A stretch of DNA of 42,157 nt. Origin: Lachnospiraceae bacterium. Lineage in GTDB: Bacteria > Bacillota > Clostridia > Lachnospirales > Lachnospiraceae. The stretch is taken from the NCBI GenBank assembly GCA_029012365.1, contig JAQXLY010000062.1:1-42157 (forward strand), given 5' to 3'. Of the stretch, positions 14,422 through 21,192 are shown in pieces; position 1 is the stretch's first letter, and every line of letters starts with the position of its first letter. Below the pieces are notes generated by a model that searched no databases, was not told the DNA's origin, and saw nothing but the letters and a program-made list of their open reading frames with translations. The position numbers were made by a program, and so were the translations under genes.

Positions 14422-14667
14422 ATGAGAAAAATTGTAGGTTTTGAGAAATTCAAAAGCAAGAGAGGTACAGATTGTTGCGCCGTATCAACCGAAACGGACT
14501 ATAAGAGCCGGGAAGGGGTTATACAGCACGGCATCAAAACTGAAACGGTAATGATTTATGGTGATTCCGTTTCAGTAATCAATGAGAAATCAATCGGAAA
14601 AGAGCTTGTCGGCTTTATCGGCTATAACAACGGTGTTTGCGTTGTTCAGGGTCCTGAAATAAGGTAG
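14422..14667 (+). CDS. 81-residue phage protein, candidate ssDNA-binding (gene V-like) protein
   Basis: From the ATG at 14422 (MRKIVGFEKFKSKRGTDCCA), after GTGAGG. A frame-open upstream extension runs through structured element B and is unlikely to be translated. The sequence alternates strands and turns (TETVMIYGDSVSVI, KELVGFIGYNNGVCVV) and looks all-beta with basic residues near the N-terminus. In filamentous phages the small beta-barrel ssDNA-binding protein often lies just before the major coat gene, as this does. That is positional inference; I see no diagnostic motif. Confidence 0.55.
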   Translation: MRKIVGFEKFKSKRGTDCCAVSTETDYKSREGVIQHGIKTETVMIYGDSVSVINEKSIGKELVGFIGYNNGVCVVQGPEIR

Positions 14668-14672
14668 GACAC

Positions 14673-14717
14673 ACGGGGCGCATCAGGGCGCTGAACGGTT
14701 CGACCCCGTTCCCCCGT
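14673..14717 (+). ncRNA. Structured element C, miniature tRNA-like fold
   Basis: Acceptor-like ACGGGG (14673-14678) and CCCCGT (14712-14717), a D-arm-like GCGC/GCGC hairpin (14678-14691), and a T-arm-like GAACGG-TTCGACC-CCGTTC (14693-14711) whose loop fits TTCRANY. The T-arm runs directly into the acceptor strand as in a tRNA, but there is no anticodon arm. Confidence 0.5.
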
Positions 14718-14769
14718 CTAGGCATATAATAGGGAGCCTAAAAAAATAATAGTGTGGAGGTAGAAAGGT

Positions 14770-14928
14770 ATGGATAGCGCAGCATTCAGTTTCACGCAGG
14801 TATTCAGCTGGATTACCGAAGGTATCCAGGCTGTATTATCTGTATGTACGGAGTTTCCGCTCAACATTTTTATCGGTGCATCTGTAATCGGTATTGGTGT
14901 CGGAATCTATAAGAGCTTAAAGCATTAA
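14770..14928 (+). CDS. Major coat protein (filamentous phage, pVIII-like)
   Basis: 52 residues: MDSAAFSFTQVFSWITEGIQ, then one membrane helix (about 31-46, NIFIGASVIGIGVGIY) and a basic end KSLKH. The acidic/amphipathic N-terminus, hydrophobic middle and basic C-terminus match inovirus major coat proteins, where the basic end faces the DNA. There is no cleavable signal peptide, so it would insert directly, as some small coat proteins do. GGAGGTAGAAAGGT precedes the start. A strong terminator follows immediately, as after gene VIII of Ff phages, giving high local expression. Confidence 0.85.
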   Translation: MDSAAFSFTQVFSWITEGIQAVLSVCTEFPLNIFIGASVIGIGVGIYKSLKH

Positions 14929-14947
14929 TTTTAAGCTCGCCGGTGTA

Positions 14948-14979
14948 GGGGCTGATAAGAGGTCAGCCCCTTTTATTTT
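14948..14979 (+). terminator. Terminator after the major coat gene
   Basis: GGGGCTGA (14948-14955) pairs with TCAGCCCC (14963-14970), followed by TTTTATTTT. It would limit expression of the downstream minor coat and assembly genes relative to the coat protein. Confidence 0.88.
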
Positions 14980-15000
14980 AGAAAGGAAAAGGGTGGAATT

Positions 15001-16854
15001 ATGGTAAAATCGATTAAAGAATGTTTAAAAAACTGGCTTATGGCACATGAGCGTTTATATTGGTATATTGTAGTTGGACTGGCGGTGCTTGCGTTTGGTA
15101 TAATTACGGCGCTTGGATGTGCAAAGGTGCAGAGGGCGGAAGCTGCTGTTGCTTTTGTGGATGATAATGTTACGCCGTGGATGAAGTATGTCTACCCTGA
15201 TTATAATTATTATTTTGTCCTCGAAAGTACACCTTCACAGGGTAGAAAAGTCGTCTTATCAACTGTTCCGTTTTCTGCCTATGTCGATAGGTCGGAACAT
15301 ACAGGAACGGATACTATAAAGGTTTGTTTACAGGCTGTTGGTGGTGATGTTTTTATCATACATGATGCTTGGACAAATGTTTCTTCATATACTCAAACTC
15401 TTGAAAAAGTGGGTGATAAGGTAGTTCTCAAGTTTGATTATGACGGACAGGAATATATCACAAATCAATCTTTCGGAAATGACATACGGTTTGAATCTTC
15501 GCCGGATAGAGCATGTTCTGCCTTTGCTATGCTGTTAATGTATGCAAGAGGTCAAAATGTCATTTTTGAAAATTATCCGTACTACGATTTTGTGATTTGT
15601 TCGGATTATGCTTCGTTGTATTTGTATAGTTCTCCCGTGGAATTAAAAGCTGGCAGTAAAGGTTCTCCATATTTTAATGGTGACGTAGTTAATATAAGTA
15701 TTTCATTTTCCAACAATGAGTTTGTTTTTAACAGTTTAGATGGTTATAAAAGTTATCCGTGCTGTAGAGGTGTGAATACTTCTAGTAATTATGCATTATA
15801 TAGTAATTATGCTTATGATAAGTATCTTTATGGTTCGTATGAATACGAACATGTTTCTGTCCCTTTTCCGGCTTATGAATCTTTAACAGGCACGGCTAAG
15901 CCTACGCCTACACCCACACCTACACCTTTACCACCGCAAGTTACATATAACGGGGATAAATCGAAGTTTGATACTATACGTTTGAAGCAAGAACAATATA
16001 GTGATGGTTCGTATAATTGGAGGTTCACATATAATACTACTCCTTTGCAATCGACTTCTATTTATACTATTTCACGTGTGGTATTGCCGTCTGCTGATTA
16101 TATTAAAGCAAACTTTTATTCTGGTGACTCGTCGGATTATCTTGCACAGTCCGCAGTTAATGAGTGGCGCTATTCTGATACAAAATCAGATTCTATCTAT
16201 ATAGACTATGAACAGACGGAACTTGAAGGTATAGCCGGTTTTAACTATGCACGTAAGCTTGATAAGTTTATTGAGGATAACTGGGAAAAGCTTTATGGTA
16301 ATATATCAAATTCCTATTTATCTGATGTATTGCGGTATGCTTATCCTTTTGCCGTTGCTGTTCGTTCTCAATTCCAAAATGGCAACACTGTTACTGTGGG
16401 TCCAACAACTGTTACTTTGCCGGTTAGGTTGTATCTCAATCCGTCAGAGTACGCGGAAGATTTGAATAAATTAGACGGCTATGTTGAAACTGTTATATAT
16501 AAAAATACATACGGTCTATCTATGAATGAAATAATTGGTGAAAATAGCAGCACGATTGATAAGGAAGTTTCGGAATCTGAAAACGCACTCAAAGAACAGA
16601 ATAAAGTTGTTGAAGATTTAAAAGCTGAATTGGAAAAGGTTAATGCAGAACTTGAAGCTATTAATTCTGGTGGGCTCTGGGCTAGTTTTGGTTCTCTGGC
16701 TTCAGGCTTGGAAAGCGCAAGTAATTCTTTTTTATCTATTGCCCGTGCGGTAGGTAATGCTTTAGGCTTTCTACCTGTAGAATTTACTGCTTGTCTTGGT
16801 TTTGTCTTTATAGGACTTCTAGGACTTGCAGTATATCACGCAGTAAGGGGGTAA
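15001..16854 (+). CDS. Minor coat / adsorption protein (pIII-like)
   Basis: 617 residues. An N-terminal hydrophobic segment (about 20-40) is followed by AEA-A at 46-49, a likely signal-peptidase site, though ALGC at 37-40 also resembles a lipobox. Two large Tyr/Ser-rich beta domains flank a Pro-Thr linker (about 299-312). Then come a charged coiled coil (about 519-557), a glycine/serine stretch and a C-terminal membrane helix (about 594-613). Signal, receptor-binding domains, flexible linker and C-terminal anchor are the plan of pIII proteins. It is long, fitting a phage that must cross a Gram-positive wall. The target receptor is unknown. Confidence 0.8.
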   Translation: MVKSIKECLKNWLMAHERLYWYIVVGLAVLAFGIITALGCAKVQRAEAAVAFVDDNVTPWMKYVYPDYNYYFVLESTPSQGRKVVLSTVPFSAYVDRSEHTGTDTIKVCLQAVGGDVFIIHDAWTNVSSYTQTLEKVGDKVVLKFDYDGQEYITNQSFGNDIRFESSPDRACSAFAMLLMYARGQNVIFENYPYYDFVICSDYASLYLYSSPVELKAGSKGSPYFNGDVVNISISFSNNEFVFNSLDGYKSYPCCRGVNTSSNYALYSNYAYDKYLYGSYEYEHVSVPFPAYESLTGTAKPTPTPTPTPLPPQVTYNGDKSKFDTIRLKQEQYSDGSYNWRFTYNTTPLQSTSIYTISRVVLPSADYIKANFYSGDSSDYLAQSAVNEWRYSDTKSDSIYIDYEQTELEGIAGFNYARKLDKFIEDNWEKLYGNISNSYLSDVLRYAYPFAVAVRSQFQNGNTVTVGPTTVTLPVRLYLNPSEYAEDLNKLDGYVETVIYKNTYGLSMNEIIGENSSTIDKEVSESENALKEQNKVVEDLKAELEKVNAELEAINSGGLWASFGSLASGLESASNSFLSIARAVGNALGFLPVEFTACLGFVFIGLLGLAVYHAVRG

Positions 16855-16857
16855 TTT

Positions 16858-17046
16858 ATGTTATATCTTATTTCGGATTCTGACGGTTCTATTCAAGCTT
16901 TTAAGGAACTTTTTTTAGGTATTTACAATTTTATGCGTGAAGTAGAACTTCATGTCTTTGATATTGATTTTACTTTGTATGATTTGTTTTTGTGGGGTGC
17001 TGTTGGCGCGGTCGCTGTTTGGTTTTTACACAAATTTCTTGAATAA
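16858..17046 (+). CDS. 62-residue minor virion/membrane protein (pVI-like position)
   Basis: Begins MLYLISDSDGSIQAFKELFL and ends with one membrane helix FLWGAVGAVAVWFLHKFLE. It starts three bases after the adsorption gene stop, so translation is coupled. Its place after pIII and before Zot matches pVI, which caps the virion with pIII, but sequence alone does not prove this. Confidence 0.65.
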   Translation: MLYLISDSDGSIQAFKELFLGIYNFMREVELHVFDIDFTLYDLFLWGAVGAVAVWFLHKFLE

Positions 17047-17059
17047 GGGGGACTTTTTA

Positions 17060-17290
17060 ATGTTATTAGAAAATTTAGAAAATGAAAATCCCGTTTCTAA
17101 TGTCACTGTATATAACGTTATTCTCGATACGGAGCAGTTCACGGAACTTACTACCGGTATGCGGCATATTAATGACAAATTGGAAACGGTCAATACATCA
17201 ATCGGACATGCAACGACATTTTTAATATTGCTCGTCCTGTTCCAGTTTTATGGTCTGCTCTCCAGAGCGCGTAAGAAAGGGGGTGCTTAA
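17060..17290 (+). CDS. 76-residue single-span phage membrane protein
   Basis: From the ATG at 17060 after GGGGGACTTTTTA: MLLENLENENPVSNVTVYNV. A helical middle (RHINDKLETVNTSIGHA) is followed by a membrane helix TTFLILLVLFQFYGLL and a basic end SRARKKGGA. Probably a minor virion or assembly protein in the structural operon; no family recognised. The next gene starts at the overlapping TAAATG. Confidence 0.65.
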   Translation: MLLENLENENPVSNVTVYNVILDTEQFTELTTGMRHINDKLETVNTSIGHATTFLILLVLFQFYGLLSRARKKGGA

Positions 17291-17431
17291 ATGTTTCAGA
17301 AATGGCTTGATGTAGTTTTCGCCGGATGTAATTCTGACTGGGACTATATACTCTGCATCCTTCTTCTTTTGTTGTTTTTTGACATTATCTGTACATTAAT
17401 TCAGACTTTCGGAAAGGGGGCGAAGTATTGA
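17291..17431 (+). CDS. 46-residue membrane peptide
   Basis: MFQKWLDVVFAGCNSDWDYI followed by a leucine/phenylalanine-rich membrane helix and a short basic end KGAKY. It is tightly packed: its start follows the previous stop directly and its stop overlaps the TTG start of Zot (TTGA). Candidate minor coat (pVII/pIX-like) or assembly subunit. Confidence 0.6.
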   Translation: MFQKWLDVVFAGCNSDWDYILCILLLLLFFDIICTLIQTFGKGAKY

Positions 17432-18324
17432 GCTTATTACTTGGTATAGTTTTTATAGTTGCTTTTATCTGCTCTCCGGTATTCCGGTGTTTGCTCTTTC
17501 ATCCGTTCAAGTCAGTCTTTTGTTCTTTTGGTGATTTTTTCGAGTGGCTTTTTCACGCCGGGTGGAGACGTTGCAAAACGGGTGAGATAGTCGCATATCT
17601 CGGTTTGTTTGGTAAAGGGAAAACGCTTTCAGCTGTACATAAGGTTTGCCGGATGTATAAGAAGTACAATAATAAAAGGGTGTATGACAAGTACCGGAAG
17701 CGCTGGGTTCTCCAGAAGGTCAAGGTAATATCGAACGTGGAGCTTGCTATACCGCATGAACATTTTAAGAGTATGCAGCAGATTGTTGACGTTTCGAAGA
17801 AACGGCAGTTTATTGATGAAATCTGCGGTACTCTTACAATCACTTTAGTACTCGGGGATGAATTCAGTGTCCAAATGAATAGCCGGGACTTTAAGCGGAA
17901 TATAAATCCTTTGCTTCTTAATACGATTTTGACATGCCGGCATCATAATATATCACTTTTTTATACAGCGCAGCGCTTTGGTCATGTGGATGCACTACTC
18001 CGGCAGGTGACTAGCTATTGTGTCGATTGTGCTAAGGTATGGCGGTATGTGCGTAATTATTGCTATGATGCGTGGGAAATGGAAAATGCAACGAATGTAA
18101 TGCTTTTAAAACCGTTCCGCCGGGAATGTTGGTTTGCTACGAATAAGGACTATGCAAATTATAACACGCTTGCTTGTGTCGATAACCTCGTCAAGGATTG
18201 CGAAGAGGGTAAGATGATGACAGAGGAAGAAATACTTGCAAGTCAGGGTAATGTAGCTGTAGGTGTCGAAGGTATTGTTAAGCCTTCACGGAAGTTAAAG
18301 AAAGCACGCAAGGCCGGAGCATAA
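17428..18324 (+). CDS. zot: Zot-like filamentous phage assembly ATPase (pI-like)
   Basis: 298 residues from a TTG start with GGGGGCG upstream, overlapping the previous stop. A membrane segment lies at the N-terminus (about 3-24), then the P-loop GLFGKGKT (59-66) in GEIVAYLGLFGKGKTLSAVH, a Walker B-like TLVLGDEFSVQ, and NTILTCRHHNISLFYTAQ, typical of Zot/pI. The protein powers virion extrusion through the membrane. In Ff-type pI the ATPase domain is N-terminal and the membrane helix follows it; here the helix comes first. The C-terminus is basic (KPSRKLKKARKAGA). Confidence 0.88.
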   Translation: MSLLLGIVFIVAFICSPVFRCLLFHPFKSVFCSFGDFFEWLFHAGWRRCKTGEIVAYLGLFGKGKTLSAVHKVCRMYKKYNNKRVYDKYRKRWVLQKVKVISNVELAIPHEHFKSMQQIVDVSKKRQFIDEICGTLTITLVLGDEFSVQMNSRDFKRNINPLLLNTILTCRHHNISLFYTAQRFGHVDALLRQVTSYCVDCAKVWRYVRNYCYDAWEMENATNVMLLKPFRRECWFATNKDYANYNTLACVDNLVKDCEEGKMMTEEEILASQGNVAVGVEGIVKPSRKLKKARKAGA

Positions 18325-18384
18325 GGACACGGGAGTTTATCTCCCGTCCTGCTCCGCCGTGCGTGTACCAAAGGGGGAATTGAA

Positions 18385-19467
18385 ATGTTAAAGGAAGAAT
18401 GGCTTTCCATTGGGTATGAAAAAGGTCTAATTGATGATATATCTGAAAGTGAATGGGTGTCTTTTGAATCAGCTTACAAGGCATGGTTTAAAACAAAAAT
18501 CAACCGCATACGCCCTCAGTCCGTCGACCGGATAGAGGTTACATATAACAAGTATTATGCCGGTACTGATTTTGTAAAGACTCCTGTTCACTGTCTTAAT
18601 GAATTTGCAATCTATACGTTTCTCAATAAAATACTCGTTGAAAGGGGGAATATCACAAAAAAAGAATATGGCAGAATCTATCAGATTGCAAATAATGTCA
18701 TGCAGTATGCCTTTGATATTAATATGGGGCATTGTTACTGCGTGAATTGGTCTTCTGTGAAGCGGTATATAGCTCTTGACAATATAAAAGAGTCAGAAAC
18801 AAAAGAATATGCCGTTTCAGCTGAACACCGGGAACGATTTGCAAGGTCTGTACTGATAGATAATGTATATCCGGAAAAGCGTTCTGCATCTCTGGTTCTG
18901 CTGCTTAACTTTTATCTCGGTCTCCGGATTGGTGAATTAGCTTCTCTCCGGTGGCAGGATATTAACTTTAAAGAGCGCTATATTTATGTACATAGTACCG
19001 AGGTTAAGTCATTCGGACGGGATGAGAACGGGGAACGTATAGGTAGTATGTCATATTACGCACAGGACAGGACAAAGACGGTAAACAGCGTCCGCCGGGT
19101 GCCGTTGGTTAATGAAAGTATCTTTATACTTAATGAGTTAAAGGAATGGCATAAGCTGCAGAGTTATGAGAGTGAGTTTCTCGCCTATGACGGAGACGGT
19201 TCTATTCTTACCAGAAGCCTAGAGCGTACTCTTCGCCGGTTGTGTGTCCTCTGTGAAATACCGCTTTTTAACTCTCACCGGATAAGAAAGACATTCGCCA
19301 CGGAGTTACACCAGAACGGAGTACCGACAAAGGTAATTAGTGATTTAATGGGTCATGCTGAAATGAGAACCACGGAGCAGAACTATATAATTACTTCGCC
19401 GGAATCGTTCGACATGGTGCGGAATGTGATGCAGCAGAAACCAATAATCAATCTTGCTATAAGTTAG
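18385..19467 (+). CDS. int: Phage tyrosine recombinase (integrase)
   Basis: 360 residues, AAAGGGGGAATTGAA upstream. A helical arm- and core-binding region (1-140) precedes the catalytic domain with R181 (FYLGLRIGELASLRWQDI), a lysine near K231, H298-x-x-R301 (SHRIRKTFATEL), H324 (LMGHAEMRTTEQN) and nucleophile Y334. It would join attP to attB in tRNA-Gly. It sits at the right end of the prophage, 237 bp from attR, and ends the structural operon after a small hairpin at about 18326-18348. Confidence 0.95.
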   Translation: MLKEEWLSIGYEKGLIDDISESEWVSFESAYKAWFKTKINRIRPQSVDRIEVTYNKYYAGTDFVKTPVHCLNEFAIYTFLNKILVERGNITKKEYGRIYQIANNVMQYAFDINMGHCYCVNWSSVKRYIALDNIKESETKEYAVSAEHRERFARSVLIDNVYPEKRSASLVLLLNFYLGLRIGELASLRWQDINFKERYIYVHSTEVKSFGRDENGERIGSMSYYAQDRTKTVNSVRRVPLVNESIFILNELKEWHKLQSYESEFLAYDGDGSILTRSLERTLRRLCVLCEIPLFNSHRIRKTFATELHQNGVPTKVISDLMGHAEMRTTEQNYIITSPESFDMVRNVMQQKPIINLAIS

Positions 19468-19492
19468 GTTGAGTATTGAAAAGCTAGGTGGC

Positions 19493-19643
19493 ATACTTTA
19501 GCCGGATGCAACGGCTAAAGTATAATGTAGCGAACGCAAGTTCAAGAGCCTATTTGGAGCTCCCCGGTAAGGATTGCACCCCATACGGTGCAATCCGGCA
19601 AACAGCTCACTACAGCCGTGCGCAGCGTAAGCCAAAGGCTTAC
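19493..19643. other. Hairpin cluster, candidate packaging signal
   Basis: Three strong hairpins lie between integrase and attR: ATACTTTAGCCG with its perfect 12-bp complement (19493-19523), GGATTGCACC/GGTGCAATCC (19571-19596), and GTAAGCC-AAA-GGCTTAC (19627-19643). None is followed by a plus-strand T-run, so they are not ordinary terminators. Filamentous phages carry such hairpins in their intergenic region, one being the packaging signal. Confidence 0.55.
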
Positions 19644-19647
19644 CCCT

Positions 19648-19690
19648 AAGAATCAAAAAAATAAAAACCCAGTAGAAAAGTCTACTGGGT
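19648..19690 (-). terminator. Phage-supplied terminator for tRNA-Gly
   Basis: ACCCAGTAGA and TCTACTGGGT form a perfect 10-bp stem (19667-19690). On the minus strand it is followed by a T-rich run (TTTTTATTTTTTT). It lies 14 bp downstream of the reconstituted tRNA 3' end. Confidence 0.8.
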
Positions 19691-19703
19691 AAAAAATTGA
19701 AAG

Positions 19704-19728
19704 AAGCACGAGACGGGATTCGAACCCG
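19704..19728. other. attR, 25-bp direct repeat within tRNA-Gly
   Basis: Identical to attL at 10612-10636. It covers the T-arm and acceptor 3' strand of the tRNA. The sequence to its right is the host tRNA body and to its left is phage DNA, so the phage copy completes the tRNA. Confidence 0.92.
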
Positions 19729-19776
19729 CGACCCTCGCCTTGGCAAGGCGATACTCCACCACTGAGCCACTCGTGC
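19705..19776 (-). tRNA. tRNA-Gly (GCC anticodon)
   Basis: On the minus strand the 72-nt sequence starts GCACGAGTGGCTCAGTGGT and folds as a cloverleaf. The anticodon loop is CTTGCCAAG (GCC), the T-arm is CGGGTTCGAATCCCG, the acceptor is GCACGAG/CTCGTGC and the discriminator is U73, as expected for glycine. CCA is not encoded. It is the integration site of the inovirus-like prophage and remains intact. Confidence 0.95.
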
Positions 19777-19783
19777 ATTTCCT

Positions 19784-19848
19784 ATGAGAGTACCAACGCT
19801 CTCTGCTTGGTACTCTCATACTATACACCCTTTCCATGAATTTGTCAA
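19784..19848 (-). promoter_or_regulatory. tRNA-Gly promoter and adjacent inverted repeat
   Basis: Minus-strand TTGACA (19843-19848), a 17-bp spacer and TATAGT (19820-19825), near consensus. Directly downstream, a perfect 13-bp inverted repeat (19784-19796 and 19807-19819; arm ATGAGAGTACCAA) spans the start region and could form a leader hairpin before the tRNA. Confidence 0.75.
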
Positions 19849-19912
19849 CAAAAAATTAAAAGTTTAAATATTTTGTACAATTTAACATTTTCCACTTTGT
19901 TTTTAGTTTCCT

Positions 19913-20857
19913 TTAAAGCAGTCTTCCAAACCATCCGAATATAAGCACGACCAGAGGGATGCAAAACACACTGGCAATGGTAGTCACAGTAAATACATTC
20001 GATGCCGTTTTGGCATCTCCGCCGAACCGGTTTGCGAATAACATTCCATTGGCTGCGCTCGGACAGGCTGAAAGAATAAGAATGGTGGTTTTCAGCTCCT
20101 CGTCAAACGGAAGCGCTACCAACACAAACACCATAGCAAGCGGCACAATAAGACACTTAACCGCGCTGACCACATACACCCTTCCTCTTCGCAGAGCGCC
20201 AAATAAATCCCCCTGAGCAATATAAACACCTGACACAAGCATGGCAAGAGGAGTGTTCATGGAAGCAATATACCTTACCGCTGATTTTAGCTGTCCCGGA
20301 AGCGGAATCTGAAAGAAATATACGAGAAGCCCCAGAACAATACAGAGCATCGTAGGTGTCAAAAACGGCTTCAGTGTTTCTAACAAACCTGACTTTTCCT
20401 TTTTCTTTCCACGCATCAGTGCAAGCCCGTAGGTCCATACAAATAAATTAAACATCGTGAGATAGGTAGTGCAATATACGACACCGATTTCTCCGAACAC
20501 CGCATCCGCCAACGGGATTCCCATAAAGCCACAGTTCGTAAATATCACGGTAAACCGCTCTGCCGGTAAGCTCTCCTTTTTACCTCCAAGCCTAAGACAA
20601 TTTGAAATTAAAATTGCGAGCACAATACTGATAGCCGATAACAGAAAACCGAGTAACATATTCTTTGTAACCGCAGCATCATACTCCATGCTGTACGTAT
20701 CCAAAATAAGGAGCGGTGCCACCACATACAAAACCACACCCGCCATCTGACGGTTTCCCTCATCGGTTATCATACCAATCTTATATAAAATCATCCCGGT
20801 TGCCAGAAGCAAAAACATTACAATCACTTGATTTGAAAGTATTCCGGCCAGTTCCAT
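19913..20857 (-). CDS. AEC (auxin efflux carrier) family transporter
   Basis: About 314 residues from the ATG at 20857 (GGAAAGGAACG upstream). About ten hydrophobic helices, split into two five-helix halves as in AEC/MleP transporters. Typical features are LLATGMILYKIGMITDEGNR near the start, FTNCGFMGIPLADAVFG (conserved N-x-G-x-x-G-x-P in the first half), and LSACPSAANGMLFANRFGGD in the second half. Bacterial members move malate, malonate or other organic acids; the substrate here is unknown. It is a single gene with its own promoter, divergent from DUF4250. Confidence 0.9.
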   Translation of the reverse strand: MELAGILSNQVIVMFLLLATGMILYKIGMITDEGNRQMAGVVLYVVAPLLILDTYSMEYDAAVTKNMLLGFLLSAISIVLAILISNCLRLGGKKESLPAERFTVIFTNCGFMGIPLADAVFGEIGVVYCTTYLTMFNLFVWTYGLALMRGKKKEKSGLLETLKPFLTPTMLCIVLGLLVYFFQIPLPGQLKSAVRYIASMNTPLAMLVSGVYIAQGDLFGALRRGRVYVVSAVKCLIVPLAMVFVLVALPFDEELKTTILILSACPSAANGMLFANRFGGDAKTASNVFTVTTIASVFCIPLVVLIFGWFGRLL

Positions 20858-20897
20858 TTTAATACGTTCCTTTCCCGTCTCTTTACATTTTTCTGTT

Positions 20898-20926
20898 ATT
20901 ATGCTACAATTTAGCCACATTGTCAC
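20898..20926 (-). promoter_or_regulatory. Probable promoter of the AEC transporter
   Basis: Minus-strand GTGACA (20921-20926), 17-bp spacer, CATAAT (20898-20903), about 40 bp before the start codon. Confidence 0.5.
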
Positions 20927-20997
20927 CGGGTACGCGTTACTATTCCATATCCGTATCCATCAGTTGCATATTTGGCAGCATAACGAAAGGAGTTCCT

Positions 20998-21174
20998 ATG
21001 AATTTACCAAAAGACCCTGTAATTCTGTTAAGCTATATTAATACCCAATTACGCGATAACTATGCAAGCCTTTCGGAGCTTTGCAACGCCGCAGGCTGCT
21101 CTGCGGAAGATATCATCCGCATACTGGAAAAAATTGACTACCACTACAATTCCGATACAAACCAATTCATTTAA
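20998..21174 (+). CDS. DUF4250 protein
   Basis: 58 residues from the ATG at 20998 with GAAAGGAG upstream; the longer upstream frame is not needed. MNLPKDPVILLSYINTQLRD, then LSELCNAAGCSAEDIIRILE and YHYNSDTNQFI match DUF4250, a short helical domain widespread in Clostridia and Bacteroidetes with no known function. The helix-turn-helix-like middle suggests, but does not prove, nucleic-acid binding. It is monocistronic and converges on hisF. Confidence 0.85.
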   Translation: MNLPKDPVILLSYINTQLRDNYASLSELCNAAGCSAEDIIRILEKIDYHYNSDTNQFI

Positions 21175-21192
21175 ATATCTAAGGCTTTATGT

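Larger units (their letters stand above)
10612..19728. mobile_element. Inovirus-like (filamentous phage) prophage with CRESS-type Rep
   Basis: A roughly 9.1-kb element between 25-bp direct repeats in tRNA-Gly(GCC). It encodes a small-protein early region, a replication module (origin hairpin, iterons, Rep), an XRE repressor with divergent promoter, a possible ssDNA-binding protein, a 52-residue coat protein with terminator, a 617-residue minor coat protein, three small membrane proteins, a Zot ATPase and a tyrosine integrase. The order coat, adsorption, small membrane proteins, Zot matches filamentous phages. All expected parts look intact. The AT-rich early region contrasts with the host flanks. 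Confidence 0.93.

Noticed and set aside
15001..16854. Diversity-generating retroelement target in the phage adhesin
   Set aside because: No reverse transcriptase and no template repeat are visible in the window.
19784..19819. Terminator upstream of tRNA-Gly
   Set aside because: The perfect inverted repeat has no T-run on either strand and overlaps the tRNA promoter start region.
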